Assembly: GCF_902859595.1 (NCBI RefSeq)
Contig: NZ_CADIJQ010000001.1
Coordinates: 1,116,001 to 1,180,000, forward strand
Length of the DNA: 64,000 bases
Origin: Achromobacter kerstersii
GTDB lineage: Bacteria > Pseudomonadota > Gammaproteobacteria > Burkholderiales > Burkholderiaceae_B
Direction: 5' to 3'
A program made the translations under genes and the position numbers. Shown piece by piece: positions 37,415 to 47,580 of this stretch. Each line of letters starts with the position of its first letter. Position 1 is the stretch's first letter. The notes beneath the pieces were generated by a model. It did no database searches and was not told where the DNA came from. It saw nothing but the letters and a program-made list of their open reading frames with translations.

Positions 37415-38908
37415 TCACTCGTCCTCGATCCCCAATTCGCGCAGTTTGCGCGTGATCGTATTGCGCCCAATCCCTAAACGCGATGCGGCTTCCACGCGGC
37501 GGCCGCGGCTGGCGTCCAGCGCGCTTTGCAGCAGGATCTTTTCAAACTGGCGGGTCAGCGTCGCCATCACTGCCGGCTCACCGCGTTCCAAGCGGTACTG
37601 TGCATCGCGCAGCAACGAATCTTGCCAGTTGCGTGGCGCGCCGTCGTCGACAACCGATGATGCCTGCACAACCGTACCGATGCTGGGCACGGACGCCACC
37701 GGACGCAGCGGCGCCGACCCGGCTTGCTGCTGATGCTCCAGCGCACGAATTTCCGGTGGCAGATCCTGGCGGTCTACCGTCTGGCCGGGCGCCATCACCG
37801 TCAGCCAATGGCAGAAGTTCTCCAGCTGGCGCACGTTGCCGGGGAAGTCGAACTTCGTCAGCACGGCCAACGCATCCGGCGTCAAACGTTTGACCGGCAC
37901 GCCCAGCGTGCGGGCGCTGGCGGTCAGGAAATGCTGAGCCAGGGCTGGAATGTCTTCCACGCGCTCACGCAAAGGCGGCAGGCGCAGGCGGATGACGTTC
38001 AGGCGGTGGAACAAGTCTTCGCGGAACAAGCCCTGTTCAACGCGCTGCTCAAGCGGCTGGTGGGTAGCGGCCACGATGCGCACGTCCACGCGCACCGGCT
38101 GTGCGCCGCCCACGCGATAGAAGCTGCCTTCGGCCAGCACACGCAGCAAACGCGTCTGCAATTCAATCGGCATGTCGCCGATTTCATCCAGGAACAGCGT
38201 GCCGCCGTGGGCTTCCTCGAAGCGGCCGCGGCGCAAGTTGTTGGCGCCGGTAAACGCGCCCCGCTCGTGGCCGAACAATTCGGCTTCGAGCAGATCACGC
38301 GGAATGGCCGCCGCGTTCAGCGCCACGAAGGGGCCGCTGGCGCGCACGCCGTGGCCGTGCAACGCACGCGCCACCAATTCCTTGCCCGTGCCCGATTCCC
38401 CGGTGATCAACACCGTGACTTTCGACTGCGCCAGGCGGCCAATGGCGCGGAACACTTCCTGCATCGCGGTGGAGGACGACTGCGTCATCATCCAGCGTTC
38501 GTTGTTCTGCGCGGACTCGCCCTGCCCTTCGGGCGTTTCGGGCTGCGCGGATTCCTGCATGGCGCGCTGGATCAGCGCCACCGCTTCGTTCACGTCGAAC
38601 GGCTTGGCCAGGTAATCAAACGCGCCGCCCTGGAAGGCGGACACGGTGCTGTCCAGGTCGGCGAACGCGGTCATCACAATGACCGGCAAGCCGGGATGCC
38701 GTTCTTTCAACTGGCGCAACAGCTCCAAACCATTGCCGCCAGGCATGCGGATATCGGACACCAATGCGACGGGCGTTTCGCGCGACAGCGCTTCCAGCAC
38801 GTCAGCCGATTGGGAGAAACTGCGGGTGGGGACACCAGCGCGGGCCAGGGCCTTTTCGAGGACCCAGCGGATGGCCTGGTCGTCGTCGACGATCCATACG
38901 GGTTTCAT
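37415..38908 (-). CDS. ntrC: nitrogen regulation response regulator NtrC (NR-I)
   Basis: A 497-residue sigma-54 activator. The receiver domain (1-125) has the acidic pocket in IVDDDQAIRW and the phospho-acceptor aspartate in LVSDIRMPGGNG. The AAA+ domain has Walker A ITGESGTGKELVARAL, the sigma-54 contact loop ERGAFTGA and FLDEIGDMP. The C-terminal Fis-type helix-turn-helix is ASRLGIGRNTITRKLRELGI. Its start overlaps the ntrB stop by one base. It should act on the two NtrC sites upstream of glnA in this window. Confidence 0.96.
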   Translation of the reverse strand: MKPVWIVDDDQAIRWVLEKALARAGVPTRSFSQSADVLEALSRETPVALVSDIRMPGGNGLELLRQLKERHPGLPVIVMTAFADLDSTVSAFQGGAFDYLAKPFDVNEAVALIQRAMQESAQPETPEGQGESAQNNERWMMTQSSSTAMQEVFRAIGRLAQSKVTVLITGESGTGKELVARALHGHGVRASGPFVALNAAAIPRDLLEAELFGHERGAFTGANNLRRGRFEEAHGGTLFLDEIGDMPIELQTRLLRVLAEGSFYRVGGAQPVRVDVRIVAATHQPLEQRVEQGLFREDLFHRLNVIRLRLPPLRERVEDIPALAQHFLTASARTLGVPVKRLTPDALAVLTKFDFPGNVRQLENFCHWLTVMAPGQTVDRQDLPPEIRALEHQQQAGSAPLRPVASVPSIGTVVQASSVVDDGAPRNWQDSLLRDAQYRLERGEPAVMATLTRQFEKILLQSALDASRGRRVEAASRLGIGRNTITRKLRELGIEDE

Positions 38909-39972
38909 CAGTGTGCGGGCTCCATCGGTAGGACCAGGCGAAACTCGGTACGCCCGGGTCGGGATTCAAATTCGATGATGCCGCCGTGCTGCTGCACGAA
39001 GTCCTGGGCCAGGCTCAAGCCCAGCCCGGTACCGCCGGCCCTGGCTGTGACCAGCGGGTGGAAAATGCGGTCACGGATATGGTCCGGCACGCCGGGACCG
39101 TTATCAATAATGGACAGCACCAGCGCCAGCCGGTGTTGCCGGTGCGCCAGCATGACTTGGCGCGCAACCCGGGTGCGCAAGGTGACCACGCCGGGTTCCG
39201 TCTGCGGGCCTTGCGGCCGCGCGACGAGTTCTTGCGCGGCGTTGCGCGCCACGTTCAGCACGGCCTGCATCAAGCGGGCAGCGTCGCCCTTCAAGTCAGG
39301 CACCGAGGCGTCGTAGTCGCGCAAAATCGTGACGTCGTTGCGGAACTCGGCCTGAATCAGCGCGCAAACGCGCTCGCAAATTTCGTGGATGTTCACCGGC
39401 CGGGCATTCAGCGGCACACGTTGCGGGCCGCTCAAGCGGTCCACCAGCGCCTGCAAGCGGTCGGCTTCGGAAATAATGACCTGGGTGTATTCGGCCAGCG
39501 CCGCACTGGGCAGCTCGGCTTCAAGCAATTGCGCGGCGCCGCGCAAACCGCCCAAGGGGTTTTTCACTTCATGTGCAAGGTTGCGCAACAGCTCGCGGTG
39601 CGCTTCGATTTCATCAACCAGCCGATGGTTGCGGTCGGCCAGCACGCGCTGCTCGATCTCACGCGTTTCGATCAGTACCGGCCAGCGTTGGCCGGTCAGC
39701 CCCACCGTGGTGACGGCGACTTCGACGGACTCGGCGGCGCGGCGCAACGAGGCTAATTGCCTGACGTCGGCGTACCTGCCGGCGGCGGCGCGGTCGATGG
39801 AGGACTGGATGTTTTCTGGGGTGTCGAACAGCGTGGCGGCGGAGTGCCCGCAGAGTTGCTTGCGCGAGCGGCCGAACAAATCCTCGGCGGCAGCGTTGGC
39901 GTACTCAATGTGACCGCGCTCGTTGACCAGGAAAACGGACGTGGCAAGCAGATCGAGAGCTTCTACATTCAT
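38908..39972 (-). CDS. ntrB: nitrogen regulation sensor kinase NtrB (NR-II)
   Basis: A 354-residue cytoplasmic kinase. An N-terminal PAS domain (ALDLLATSVFLVNERGHIEYANAAAEDLFG) is followed by the phospho-acceptor helix NLAHEVKNPLGGLRGAAQLLE, with the H-box histidine, and the ATPase motifs NVARNAAQ, DNGPGVP and GGTGLGLSLAQ. It phosphorylates NtrC under nitrogen limitation and is controlled by PII. A 190-base gap with hairpins separates it from glnA, so it can be read from the glnA promoter or its own. Confidence 0.95.
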   Translation of the reverse strand: MNVEALDLLATSVFLVNERGHIEYANAAAEDLFGRSRKQLCGHSAATLFDTPENIQSSIDRAAAGRYADVRQLASLRRAAESVEVAVTTVGLTGQRWPVLIETREIEQRVLADRNHRLVDEIEAHRELLRNLAHEVKNPLGGLRGAAQLLEAELPSAALAEYTQVIISEADRLQALVDRLSGPQRVPLNARPVNIHEICERVCALIQAEFRNDVTILRDYDASVPDLKGDAARLMQAVLNVARNAAQELVARPQGPQTEPGVVTLRTRVARQVMLAHRQHRLALVLSIIDNGPGVPDHIRDRIFHPLVTARAGGTGLGLSLAQDFVQQHGGIIEFESRPGRTEFRLVLPMEPAH

Positions 39973-40047
39973 TTTTCAACGTACCCGAATGACAGGGGGG
40001 AAAGCGGAACGCGCCCGCGACGGCGGCGCCGGAACCCGGCGCCCTGC

Positions 40048-40068
40048 CCGCCAGGCATCGCCTGGCGG
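40048..40068. terminator. hairpin in the glnA-ntrB gap
   Basis: CCGCCAGGC-ATC-GCCTGGCGG, a perfect 9-bp stem, next to a GGCGCC/GGCGCC pair at about 40024-40043. It probably works as an attenuator that keeps ntrBC levels below glnA; no T-run is present. Confidence 0.45.
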
Positions 40069-40163
40069 ACAAACCGTCGAGCCGCGACCTGGTGGTGCGC
40101 GTGGTGTGGGCCCTGGTTTCTGCCTACATCATCGCGCTCCCCCCCGCCACAGCCTCTAAACGA

Positions 40164-41576
40164 TCAGAGGCTGTAGTACATGTCGAATTCGACCGGGTGC
40201 GTCGTCATGCGCAGACGATTCACATCGCCCATCTTCAGGTCGATGTAGGCGTTGAGCATGTCGTTGCTGAACACGCCGCCACGGGTCAGGAATTCGCGGT
40301 CCGCGTCCAGGGCTTCCAGCGCTTGTTCCAGCGAGGAGCACACGGTCGGGATCTTTGCGTCTTCTTCCGGCGGCAGGTCGTACAGGTTCTTGTCGGCCGG
40401 ATCGCCCGGGTGGATCTTGTTCTGGACGCCGTCCAGGCCGGCCATCATCAGGGCCGAGAAAGCCAGGTACGGGTTGGCCAGGGGGTCCGGGAAACGCGCT
40501 TCGACGCGGCGGCCCTTCGGGTTGCCGACGTACGGAATGCGGATCGAGGCCGAACGGTTGCGGGCCGAGTAAGCCAGCTTGACCGGGGCTTCGTAGTGCG
40601 GAACCAGACGCTTGTACGAGTTCGTGCCCGGGTTGGTGATGGCGTTCAGGGCGCGGGCGTGCTTGATGATGCCGCCGATGTAGTACAGCGCGAATTCCGA
40701 CAGGCCGGCGTAGCCGTTACCTGCGAACAGGTTTTGGCCATCCTTCCAGATGGATTGGTGCACGTGCATGCCGGAACCGTTGTCGCCAACGATGGGCTTG
40801 GGCATGAACGTGGCGGTCTTGCCGTAGGCGTGGGCCACGTTGTGCACGACGTACTTGACGATCTGCGTCCAGTCGGCGCGCTGAACCAGCGTGCTGAACT
40901 TGGTGCCGATTTCCAGCTGGCCAGCGCCAGCCACTTCATGGTGGTGCACTTCAACCGGCACGCCCATTTGTTCCATCAACAGGCACATTTCCGAGCGCAT
41001 GTCCTGGAACGAATCAACCGGGGGAACGGGGAAGTAGCCGCCCTTGACTGCGGGACGATGGCCGGTGTTGCCGCCTTCGAATTCCAGGCCGGTCGACCAC
41101 GAGGCTTCTTCGGACTTGATCTTGACGAACGTGCCCGACATGTCGGTGTTCCAGGTCACGCCGTCGAACACGAAGAATTCGGGTTCCGGACCAAAGTAGG
41201 CGGTGTCGCCCAGGCCGGAGGACTTCAGGTAGGCTTCGGCGCGCTTGGCCAGCGAACGCGGGTCGCGGTCATAGCCCTTCAGGTCCGACGGCTCGACAAC
41301 GTCGCACGACAGGATCAGGGTCGGCTCTTCGCGGAACGGGTCCAGGTTGCCGGTGGAGCAATCGGGGATGAGCAGCATGTCGGAAGCTTCAATACCCTTC
41401 CAACCCGGGATCGACGAACCGTCGAAAGCCTGGCCGCTTTCCAGCTTGTCTTCGTCGATCTGGCTGGTGGGCACGGACACGTGATGCTCACGGCCAACCG
41501 TATCGGTAAAGCGGAAATCCACGAATTTGACTTCGTTATCGGCGATCTGTTTCAGGACGTCTTTCGGGCTTGCCAT
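40164..41576 (-). CDS. glnA: glutamine synthetase type I
   Basis: A 470-residue GSI-beta enzyme that condenses ammonia and glutamate using ATP. Conserved blocks include DGSSIPGW, the EPEFF metal site, [20 protein letters not shown] and the adenylylation segment [11 protein letters not shown] with Tyr399, so control by GlnE adenylylation is expected. GGAG lies before the ATG. Upstream is a sigma-54 promoter with two NtrC sites, giving classical nitrogen-limitation control, followed downstream by ntrB-ntrC. Confidence 0.97.
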   Translation of the reverse strand: MASPKDVLKQIADNEVKFVDFRFTDTVGREHHVSVPTSQIDEDKLESGQAFDGSSIPGWKGIEASDMLLIPDCSTGNLDPFREEPTLILSCDVVEPSDLKGYDRDPRSLAKRAEAYLKSSGLGDTAYFGPEPEFFVFDGVTWNTDMSGTFVKIKSEEASWSTGLEFEGGNTGHRPAVKGGYFPVPPVDSFQDMRSEMCLLMEQMGVPVEVHHHEVAGAGQLEIGTKFSTLVQRADWTQIVKYVVHNVAHAYGKTATFMPKPIVGDNGSGMHVHQSIWKDGQNLFAGNGYAGLSEFALYYIGGIIKHARALNAITNPGTNSYKRLVPHYEAPVKLAYSARNRSASIRIPYVGNPKGRRVEARFPDPLANPYLAFSALMMAGLDGVQNKIHPGDPADKNLYDLPPEEDAKIPTVCSSLEQALEALDADREFLTRGGVFSNDMLNAYIDLKMGDVNRLRMTTHPVEFDMYYSL

Positions 41577-41636
41577 GTCATCTCCATTAGATAAAAGGGT
41601 CGAGGGCTTTGCCGCTCGACTGGCATAAAAGAGGGA

Positions 41637-41652
41637 AGCAATAAGCGTGCCA
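41637..41652 (-). promoter_or_regulatory. sigma-54 promoter of glnA
   Basis: TGGCACG-CTTA-TTGCT on the minus strand is an exact match to the sigma-54 -24/-12 consensus. The predicted transcript start is near 41627, leaving a leader of about 50 bases. Confidence 0.93.
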
Positions 41653-41704
41653 GGTTTTTACCCCGGGATTCCCCGGGGAAAGCCGCACGGTCATGGAAAA
41701 ATGT

Positions 41705-41721
41705 AGCACCACTTTGGTGCA
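41705..41721. promoter_or_regulatory. NtrC-binding site 1
   Basis: AGCACC-ACTTT-GGTGCA, a near-perfect NtrC palindrome (GCACC-N5-GGTGC), about 85 bases upstream of the predicted glnA transcript start. Confidence 0.88.
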
Positions 41722-41737
41722 AATAGTGGGGCATGAT

Positions 41738-41754
41738 TGCCCCAGTTTGGTGCT
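41738..41754. promoter_or_regulatory. NtrC-binding site 2
   Basis: TGCCCC-AGTTT-GGTGCT, a one-mismatch NtrC palindrome whose centre is 33 bases (about three helical turns) from site 1. It suits cooperative NtrC binding and lies just after the hemW stop codon. A further GGTGC-TGCACC element overlaps its edge. Confidence 0.75.
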
Positions 41755-41760
41755 GCACCA

Positions 41761-42981
41761 CTACAGGAACATTTCCTGAAGGTCATTCAGGAACCGCCAA
41801 CCCAATGGCGTGGCCTTCAGGCGGGTGGGATCAGCGTCCAGCAAGCCCCGTTTAGAGGCTGCCTCCAATTGGTGCGCAATGGCCGCCAGCGACAAACCAG
41901 TGCGCTCATTGAACGCGGTGCTGGGCATACCGTCTTTCAACCGCAGCGCGTTCAGCATGAATTCGAACGGCAGCTCGTCAGGGCCGACCTGCCGGCTTTC
42001 CGATACGTGACTGCCGTCACGCGCCATCGCGGCTTGCATCCAGGAGTCGGGGTTGCGCAAGCGCGCCTCGCGCACGATACGGTCATGGAATGACAGTTTG
42101 CCGTGCGCGCCGGGGCCAATGCCCAGGTAGTCGCCAAATTCCCAGTAGTTCACGTTGTGCCGGCAGCGGGCGCCGGGCTTGGCGTAGGCCGACACTTCAT
42201 AGCGCGCCAGGCCGGCAGCCGCCAGTTCGGCCTCGACGGCGTCCTGCATGGCGGCGCTGGTGTCGTCGTCGGGCAGATCTTCGGGCGGAAACTTGGCGAA
42301 GACGGTGTTCGGCTCCATCGTCAGGTGATACAGCGACAAATGCTCGGTGCCAAACGAGATGGCTTCGCGCAGGTCTGCCACGCAGGCGTCCAGCGTCTGC
42401 CCCGGCAAGGCGAACATCATGTCCAGGTTCACGCGCGATACCGCCTGTTGCGCCATGTCGATGGCGGCGCGGGCTTGCGCCGAATCGTGGATGCGCCCCA
42501 GCTTCTTCAGCTGGGCGTCGTCGAAACTCTGGATGCCCAACGAGAAACGCGTGACGCCGCTGGCCGCATAGTCACGGAACCGGCTGGCCTCGGCGGTGCC
42601 GGGGTTGGCTTCCATGGTGATTTCGGCGTCGGGCCATACGTTCAGACAGGCGCGCAGCATGGCGAGCAGTTCGTCCAGGCCGGCAGACGACAACAGGCTG
42701 GGCGTGCCGCCGCCAATAAATACCGACACGACCTGGCGGCCCCAGATGGACGGCAGCGCCTGCTCAAGATCGCTGCGCAGCGCATCGAGATAGGCGCGTT
42801 CGGGAATTTCACCCGGCGCGGCGTGGGAATTGAAATCGCAATACGGGCACTTGCGCACACACCACGGCACGTGCACATAGATAGAGAGCGGCGGCAGGCT
42901 CGACAGCGTGGCGCCGGCCGGCACGCGCAGGCGCGAGGCAGGCGCGCCCATGTCGTTGCGGATGGGAATGATGATGGACAT
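41761..42981 (-). CDS. hemW: radical SAM heme chaperone HemW
   Basis: A 406-residue protein with the radical SAM cluster motif CVRKCPYC (CxxxCxxC) near residue 43, FIGGGTPSLL, and a C-terminal HemN-like domain. HemW proteins, formerly annotated as oxygen-independent coproporphyrinogen oxidases, lack the extra N-terminal residues of HemN and insert heme into respiratory enzymes. An AGGA stands seven bases before the ATG. It follows rdgB by 36 bases. Confidence 0.92.
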   Translation of the reverse strand: MSIIIPIRNDMGAPASRLRVPAGATLSSLPPLSIYVHVPWCVRKCPYCDFNSHAAPGEIPERAYLDALRSDLEQALPSIWGRQVVSVFIGGGTPSLLSSAGLDELLAMLRACLNVWPDAEITMEANPGTAEASRFRDYAASGVTRFSLGIQSFDDAQLKKLGRIHDSAQARAAIDMAQQAVSRVNLDMMFALPGQTLDACVADLREAISFGTEHLSLYHLTMEPNTVFAKFPPEDLPDDDTSAAMQDAVEAELAAAGLARYEVSAYAKPGARCRHNVNYWEFGDYLGIGPGAHGKLSFHDRIVREARLRNPDSWMQAAMARDGSHVSESRQVGPDELPFEFMLNALRLKDGMPSTAFNERTGLSLAAIAHQLEAASKRGLLDADPTRLKATPLGWRFLNDLQEMFL

Positions 42982-43017
42982 GCGGGTTTCCTGGGGCGGA
43001 CGCGGCGGGCGCGCCCC

Positions 43018-43641
43018 TCAAGCCTGGCTGAGCTTGCTCAGCAGCTCGCGCAAGGCGCGGGCGCGATGGCTGACCCGGTTTTTTTCTTCGGGGTCGAGCG
43101 ACGCGGCGGTGAGCGCCATGTCGGGCAGATAGAAATGCGGATCGTAGCCAAAACCGTTGGCGCCTTCGGGCTGATCAATGATCTCGCCGTGCCACAGGCC
43201 TTCGCCAATGATCGGGCACGGGTCGTTTTCGGAACGGACCAGCACCAACACGGCCACATACCAGGCGCGGCGGTCGGCCACGTTGGCCAGGTGCTGCACC
43301 AACAACGCGTTATTGGCTTGATCGGATTTTTCGCCGCCATGCATCTTGGCGTAGCGAGCCGAATAGACGCCGGGCGCGCCGTTCAGCGCGGCCACGCACA
43401 GGCCGGAATCATCGGCCAGCGCGGGCAGCCCGGTCAGGCGGCTGGCGTGGCGCGCCTTGGTCAGCGCGTTTTCAACGAAGGTCACGTGCGGCTCTTCGGC
43501 TTCCGGCACGCCGAGTTCGCCTTGGGGCACCAGCTCAATACCCAGGGGAGCAAACAAAGCGGAAAACTCACGCAACTTGCCGGCATTGTTGGACGCCAGC
43601 ACGATGCGGCGCAGGGATTCGGGAATCTTGGGGGAAGTCAT
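43018..43641 (-). CDS. rdgB: non-canonical purine NTP pyrophosphatase (RdgB/HAM1)
   Basis: A 207-residue enzyme that removes dITP, ITP and XTP from the nucleotide pool. The N-terminal IVLASNNAGKLREF is the family signature, followed by TFVENALTKARHAS, ADDSGLCV, YSARYAK and the C-terminal NGFGYDPHFYLPD and SHRARAL. The ATG at 43641 gives the standard length; the frame upstream is not family-like. It forms a unit with hemW. Confidence 0.95.
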   Translation of the reverse strand: MTSPKIPESLRRIVLASNNAGKLREFSALFAPLGIELVPQGELGVPEAEEPHVTFVENALTKARHASRLTGLPALADDSGLCVAALNGAPGVYSARYAKMHGGEKSDQANNALLVQHLANVADRRAWYVAVLVLVRSENDPCPIIGEGLWHGEIIDQPEGANGFGYDPHFYLPDMALTAASLDPEEKNRVSHRARALRELLSKLSQA

Positions 43642-43899
43642 AGCGCAAATTGTATAGGGCGTGGCCCTGCGCGCGGCGGGTGTTTGGGGCATGACCTTGC
43701 AAGGGGGATGGGCAAGAGCCCCAAGTCCGGAAAACGCGCAAGGTCAATGAGTCCGAAGACAGGCAAGGTCAACAAGTAGGTTGACAGCTATGTAACACCC
43801 GCCGGAAGATTGCGCGTCGCGTGAGCGGCAACAACGCAGACATATTTTGTTGTCAATATGGCCAATCTTGTCACTGATCGTATCTGAACGCCCTCGGCG

Positions 43900-45753
43900 A
43901 TGACCTCACTTCACGCTATGCCCCGGCCAGCTGCGGCCCGCGCGCCCCAATCTTCAACGGGCGATGCGCCCGCATCCATCGGCTTGGCCGGCATTCTGCG
44001 CGAAGGGTTGTTGCGGCCGCGCTACCAGCCCGTGGTCGATTTGTCGCATAGCCGAATCTACGGCCACGAAAGCCTGATTCGCGGCCCGGCCGATACCGCC
44101 CTGCACTACCCGGACGCCCTGTTCGCTGAAGCCCGCCGGCGCGGTCTGCACCCCCAATTGGAACTGGCCAGCTTTCGGGCGGGCGCCCAGGGGTTTCAGG
44201 ATAACGAGGCCACCGGCAAGCTGTTCCTGAATTTGTCTGGCTCCGCGCTGATCCATTACTGGACGCTATGGGGCAGCGACATGCCCATGCGGCTGCTCAA
44301 GGATTGCGCGCTGGAGCCGTCCAGCATCATCGTTGAACTGACCGAACAAGATCCGCTGTCCGAACACATGGGCGAACTGGGCAACGCGTTTGCCTGCCTG
44401 CGCGAGCACGGCATGCGCATCGCGCTGGACGACTACGGCGTGGGCAATTCGAATCTGCAGCTGTGGTCGGAAATGCAGCCCGACCTGGTGAAAATCGACC
44501 GCTACTTCTTTGACGGCATCGGCAAGGATGACCGCAAGCAAAGCATGGTGCGCGCCATTCTGAAGGTGGCCCAACACCTGGGCACGGCGATTGTCGCTGA
44601 AGGCATCGAGACCGCCGAAGACCTGGCCATGGTGCGCGAGCTGGACATCCGCTATGCCCAAGGCTGGCTGCTGGGCCGCCCCGAAGAAACGACGTTGACC
44701 GAGCTGACGCCGCCGCTGCGCGATTCATTGCGCGTGCGCAGCACCGCGCCGCTGTCGCAACGGGCGGCCGGCGGTACCGCAGCCAGCCTGCGCGTGGAGG
44801 CGCCCGCCGCGCTGCTGAACAAGCACACCAACGACGACGTGCATCGCTTGTTCATCGAACACAAGACCATGCACGCGGTGGCGGTCGTCGATGCCGACAA
44901 CCGGCCGGTGGGCATCATCAACCGCCGCGATTTTTCCGAACACTACGCGCAGCGTTATACCCGCGAGCTCTTCGGCCGCGACGCCTGCTCGACGTTCATG
45001 AACGCCGAACCGGTGCTGGTGGACCTGAATGTGTCCATCGACCAGTTGAGCCACGTGCTGATCTCGGAAGACCAGCGCTACCTGATGGACGGCCTGATCA
45101 TTACGCGCGACGGCCGTTACGACGGCCTGGCCACGGGTGAAACGCTGGTGCGCTCGGTGACCGAAATGCGTATCGAGGCCGCGCGCTATGCCAACCCGCT
45201 GACGTCCTTGCCCGGCAACATCCCCATCAGCCGGCACATCGCCACCCTGCTGGAAGACGCGGCCGACTTCACCATCTGCTACGGCGACCTGAACAACTTC
45301 AAGCCGTTCAACGACGTCTACGGCTACTGGCGCGGCGACGACATGATCATGTTGACGGCCGAAGTCATCAAGCACCACTGCGATCCGCTGCGCGACTTCG
45401 TGGGCCACGTGGGCGGCGATGACTTCGTGGTGCTGTTCCGCAGCGCCGACTGGATGGATCGCGTGCAGCGCATCATCGCGGAATTCAACGAGCAGGCCAC
45501 CGACCTGTACGACGATCAGGGCCGCCATAACGGGGGCATCGAAGCCGAAGACCGTTACGGCGTGCCGCGCTTCTTTCCCTTCGTGACCTTAGGCGTGGGC
45601 GCGCTGACCGTCACCCCGTCGTTATGCGAGCGCATCCGCCCGGAGGACATCGCGTCGGCTGCCGCGCATGTCAAGCACAAGGTCAAGCATGGGAACCTGT
45701 CGCTGGTGGCCGAACGCTACACCGGCGGCGCCCTGCCCCAATTGAGCGACTGA
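43900..45753 (+). CDS. EAL-CBS-GGDEF cyclic-di-GMP signalling protein
   Basis: A 617-residue soluble protein with an unusual order. First comes an EAL domain (about 30-270) with catalytic-type residues present: Glu57 in an ESL variant, Asn111, Glu146, Asp177-Asp178, Lys198 and Glu234. Then two CBS motifs (about 300-420) that may bind adenosine nucleotides, then a GGDEF domain (430-600) whose signature reads GGDDF at 505-509. It may be a phosphodiesterase regulated by its CBS and GGDEF parts; the NPLTSLPGN entry to the GGDEF domain is also atypical. The last 132 bases overlap the 3' end of the opposite-strand chemoreceptor gene. Confidence 0.85.
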   Translation: MTSLHAMPRPAAARAPQSSTGDAPASIGLAGILREGLLRPRYQPVVDLSHSRIYGHESLIRGPADTALHYPDALFAEARRRGLHPQLELASFRAGAQGFQDNEATGKLFLNLSGSALIHYWTLWGSDMPMRLLKDCALEPSSIIVELTEQDPLSEHMGELGNAFACLREHGMRIALDDYGVGNSNLQLWSEMQPDLVKIDRYFFDGIGKDDRKQSMVRAILKVAQHLGTAIVAEGIETAEDLAMVRELDIRYAQGWLLGRPEETTLTELTPPLRDSLRVRSTAPLSQRAAGGTAASLRVEAPAALLNKHTNDDVHRLFIEHKTMHAVAVVDADNRPVGIINRRDFSEHYAQRYTRELFGRDACSTFMNAEPVLVDLNVSIDQLSHVLISEDQRYLMDGLIITRDGRYDGLATGETLVRSVTEMRIEAARYANPLTSLPGNIPISRHIATLLEDAADFTICYGDLNNFKPFNDVYGYWRGDDMIMLTAEVIKHHCDPLRDFVGHVGGDDFVVLFRSADWMDRVQRIIAEFNEQATDLYDDQGRHNGGIEAEDRYGVPRFFPFVTLGVGALTVTPSLCERIRPEDIASAAAHVKHKVKHGNLSLVAERYTGGALPQLSD

Positions 45754-47358
45754 CTGGCCGGCTGCCGCGTGCACGGCAGCCGCATTCTGCGCAGCCTGCG
45801 CAATCTGAAACACCGCCACGGCACGGCGCAGGCCTTGCGCCTGGATTTCCAGCGCGGCAGCGGCGGCCGCAGTCTGCTCGACCATGGCGGCGTTTTCCTG
45901 CGTGGACCGTTCGATGTCGGCCACCGCGTCATTCACCGACGCAATGCCCGCCGCCTGTTCGGCCGTGGCGCTGGAAATTTCGGCCACGATCTGCGTCACG
46001 CGGTCCACCGACACCACCATGTCGCGCATGGTGTCGCCCGCCAGGTTCACCTGACGCACGCCCGCCTCGACGCGCGCGGCCGAGTCTTCGATCAAGCCCT
46101 TGATTTCTTTGGCGGCCTGCGCGCTACGCTGCGCCAGCGAGCGCACTTCGCCCGCCACGACGGCAAAGCCTTTGCCTTGTTCGCCGGCGCGCGCCGCTTC
46201 CACCGCCGCGTTCAGCGCCAGGATGTTGGTTTGAAAGGCAATGCTGTCGACCACGCCCACGATCTCGCCGATGCGGCGCGCGCTGTCGGCAATGCCCTGC
46301 ATGCTTTGCACGACCTCATCCACCGCTTGCCCGCCGCGTTGCGCCAGTTGGGTGGCGCTTTCGGCCTGCCGGCTGGCCAGGTCGGCATTGCCTGCCGTCA
46401 TCTGCACCGTGTGCGCCAGTTGCGTCATATTGGCGGCGGCCTCTTGCAGCGAACCGGCCTGGCGCGCGGTACGGTCGGACATGTCTGCCCCGCCCGCAGC
46501 GATTTCGCCCGAGCCCGTGTGGATTTCTTCAACGCCATGGCGTACCGAGGCCACCGCCGCCGACAGGCCCGTCTGCATGCGGCGCATGGCGGAATACAGC
46601 ACGCCGATTTCGTTGTCGCCGCGCGTGGCGATGGCGCCGGTCAGGTCGCCGTCGGCGATGCGGTCGAAGTGCGCACCGGCTTCGTTCAACGGACGCAGAA
46701 TGCTGCGGCGAAACGCCAGGCGGATCAACACGGCCAGCAACAGCACCAGCCCCAGCACACCTGCCGCCACGAGAATCACGCGCTCCAGCGTTTGGCTGGC
46801 GTCCGCCACGGCCGCCTGGCCCTGGTCACGCGAATAGGTCTGATAAGCGTCCGCTTGCTTCACATACGCCGCACCGCTCACGGGCAGCGCCTTGTCCACC
46901 AGCCGATTCACTTCGATCCCGTTCCAGCCCTGGATGGCCTTTTGCATGGGGGCCAGTGTCTGGTCGGCAAACGCGGTGTAAGCCGTCAGCACCTGTTCAA
47001 ACAACGGCCCGCCCTGCTCGCTCGTGTCCGGGTTGCCGCGCAGCCGCGCCAGGCTGGCTGCGGCTTGCTTCAACAGCGCATCCGCTTGCGCCAGGGATTG
47101 ATTGCGCGCGTCTTCCAGGCCGCCTTCCATGCCGGTCTTGGCGTCCGTCAGCGCGGCGCGCGCCTGGAACAAGCGGCTGGTCATGTCGGCCAGGTCGCTG
47201 GCCCGTTCGATGCTGCCCCGGCCCAAGGCCTCGATGTCGGCGCGGTTGTCGCGCAGGACGGCGATGCCGGCAGCGGCCGCTACTGCGAACAGCACCACAA
47301 ACAACGCCAGAATGGCGGAAACCGCCGTGGTGACCCTGAGATTTTTACGCATATCCAT
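45622..47358 (-). CDS. methyl-accepting chemotaxis protein
   Basis: A 578-residue receptor. An N-terminal membrane segment, a periplasmic four-helix-bundle ligand domain (about 40-190), a second membrane segment, a HAMP domain and a cytoplasmic hairpin follow, with the tip [38 protein letters not shown]. It lacks the C-terminal NWETF-like CheR/CheB tether. Beyond the usual AVAVFQI end, the frame runs about 60 residues further and its final 132 bases are antisense to the EAL-CBS-GGDEF gene. The ligand is unknown. Another start at codon 3 (MRKN) is possible. Confidence 0.9.
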   Translation of the reverse strand: MDMRKNLRVTTAVSAILALFVVLFAVAAAAGIAVLRDNRADIEALGRGSIERASDLADMTSRLFQARAALTDAKTGMEGGLEDARNQSLAQADALLKQAAASLARLRGNPDTSEQGGPLFEQVLTAYTAFADQTLAPMQKAIQGWNGIEVNRLVDKALPVSGAAYVKQADAYQTYSRDQGQAAVADASQTLERVILVAAGVLGLVLLLAVLIRLAFRRSILRPLNEAGAHFDRIADGDLTGAIATRGDNEIGVLYSAMRRMQTGLSAAVASVRHGVEEIHTGSGEIAAGGADMSDRTARQAGSLQEAAANMTQLAHTVQMTAGNADLASRQAESATQLAQRGGQAVDEVVQSMQGIADSARRIGEIVGVVDSIAFQTNILALNAAVEAARAGEQGKGFAVVAGEVRSLAQRSAQAAKEIKGLIEDSAARVEAGVRQVNLAGDTMRDMVVSVDRVTQIVAEISSATAEQAAGIASVNDAVADIERSTQENAAMVEQTAAAAAALEIQAQGLRRAVAVFQIAQAAQNAAAVHAAAGQSVAQLGQGAAGVAFGHQRQVPMLDLVLDMRGSRRDVLRADALA

Positions 47359-47580
47359 CCGTGTGTAGCCTGGCGCCTGGGCGCAGTGCTACGGATTATG
47401 GACACGCAGTTTGGCAATTTCTTGACACAACCTGGCCGCCGCCATGACGAACGCCGGTCATGAAACTGCGCTTTTGCGAACAGGAACCCCGTATTAAGGA
47501 ATTGTGAATTGGCAGGGCCGCGCCCTTGCGGCACATTCGATGCTGTACCGAACCCTTACTTACCTCATATCAGCAGCCCT

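Noticed and set aside
37724..39316. A 530-codon open frame on the plus strand opposite ntrC and ntrB.
   Set aside because: Long antisense frames are common in GC-rich DNA; the translation is Arg/Ala/Gly/Gln-rich without domains, and the minus-strand genes are certain.
40092..41594. A 500-codon plus-strand frame opposite glnA.
   Set aside because: Exact shadow of a highly conserved gene; no start signal or domain.
45769..47463. A 564-codon plus-strand frame opposite the chemoreceptor.
   Set aside because: His/Arg/Gln-rich shadow of the receptor's third codon positions, with no family match.
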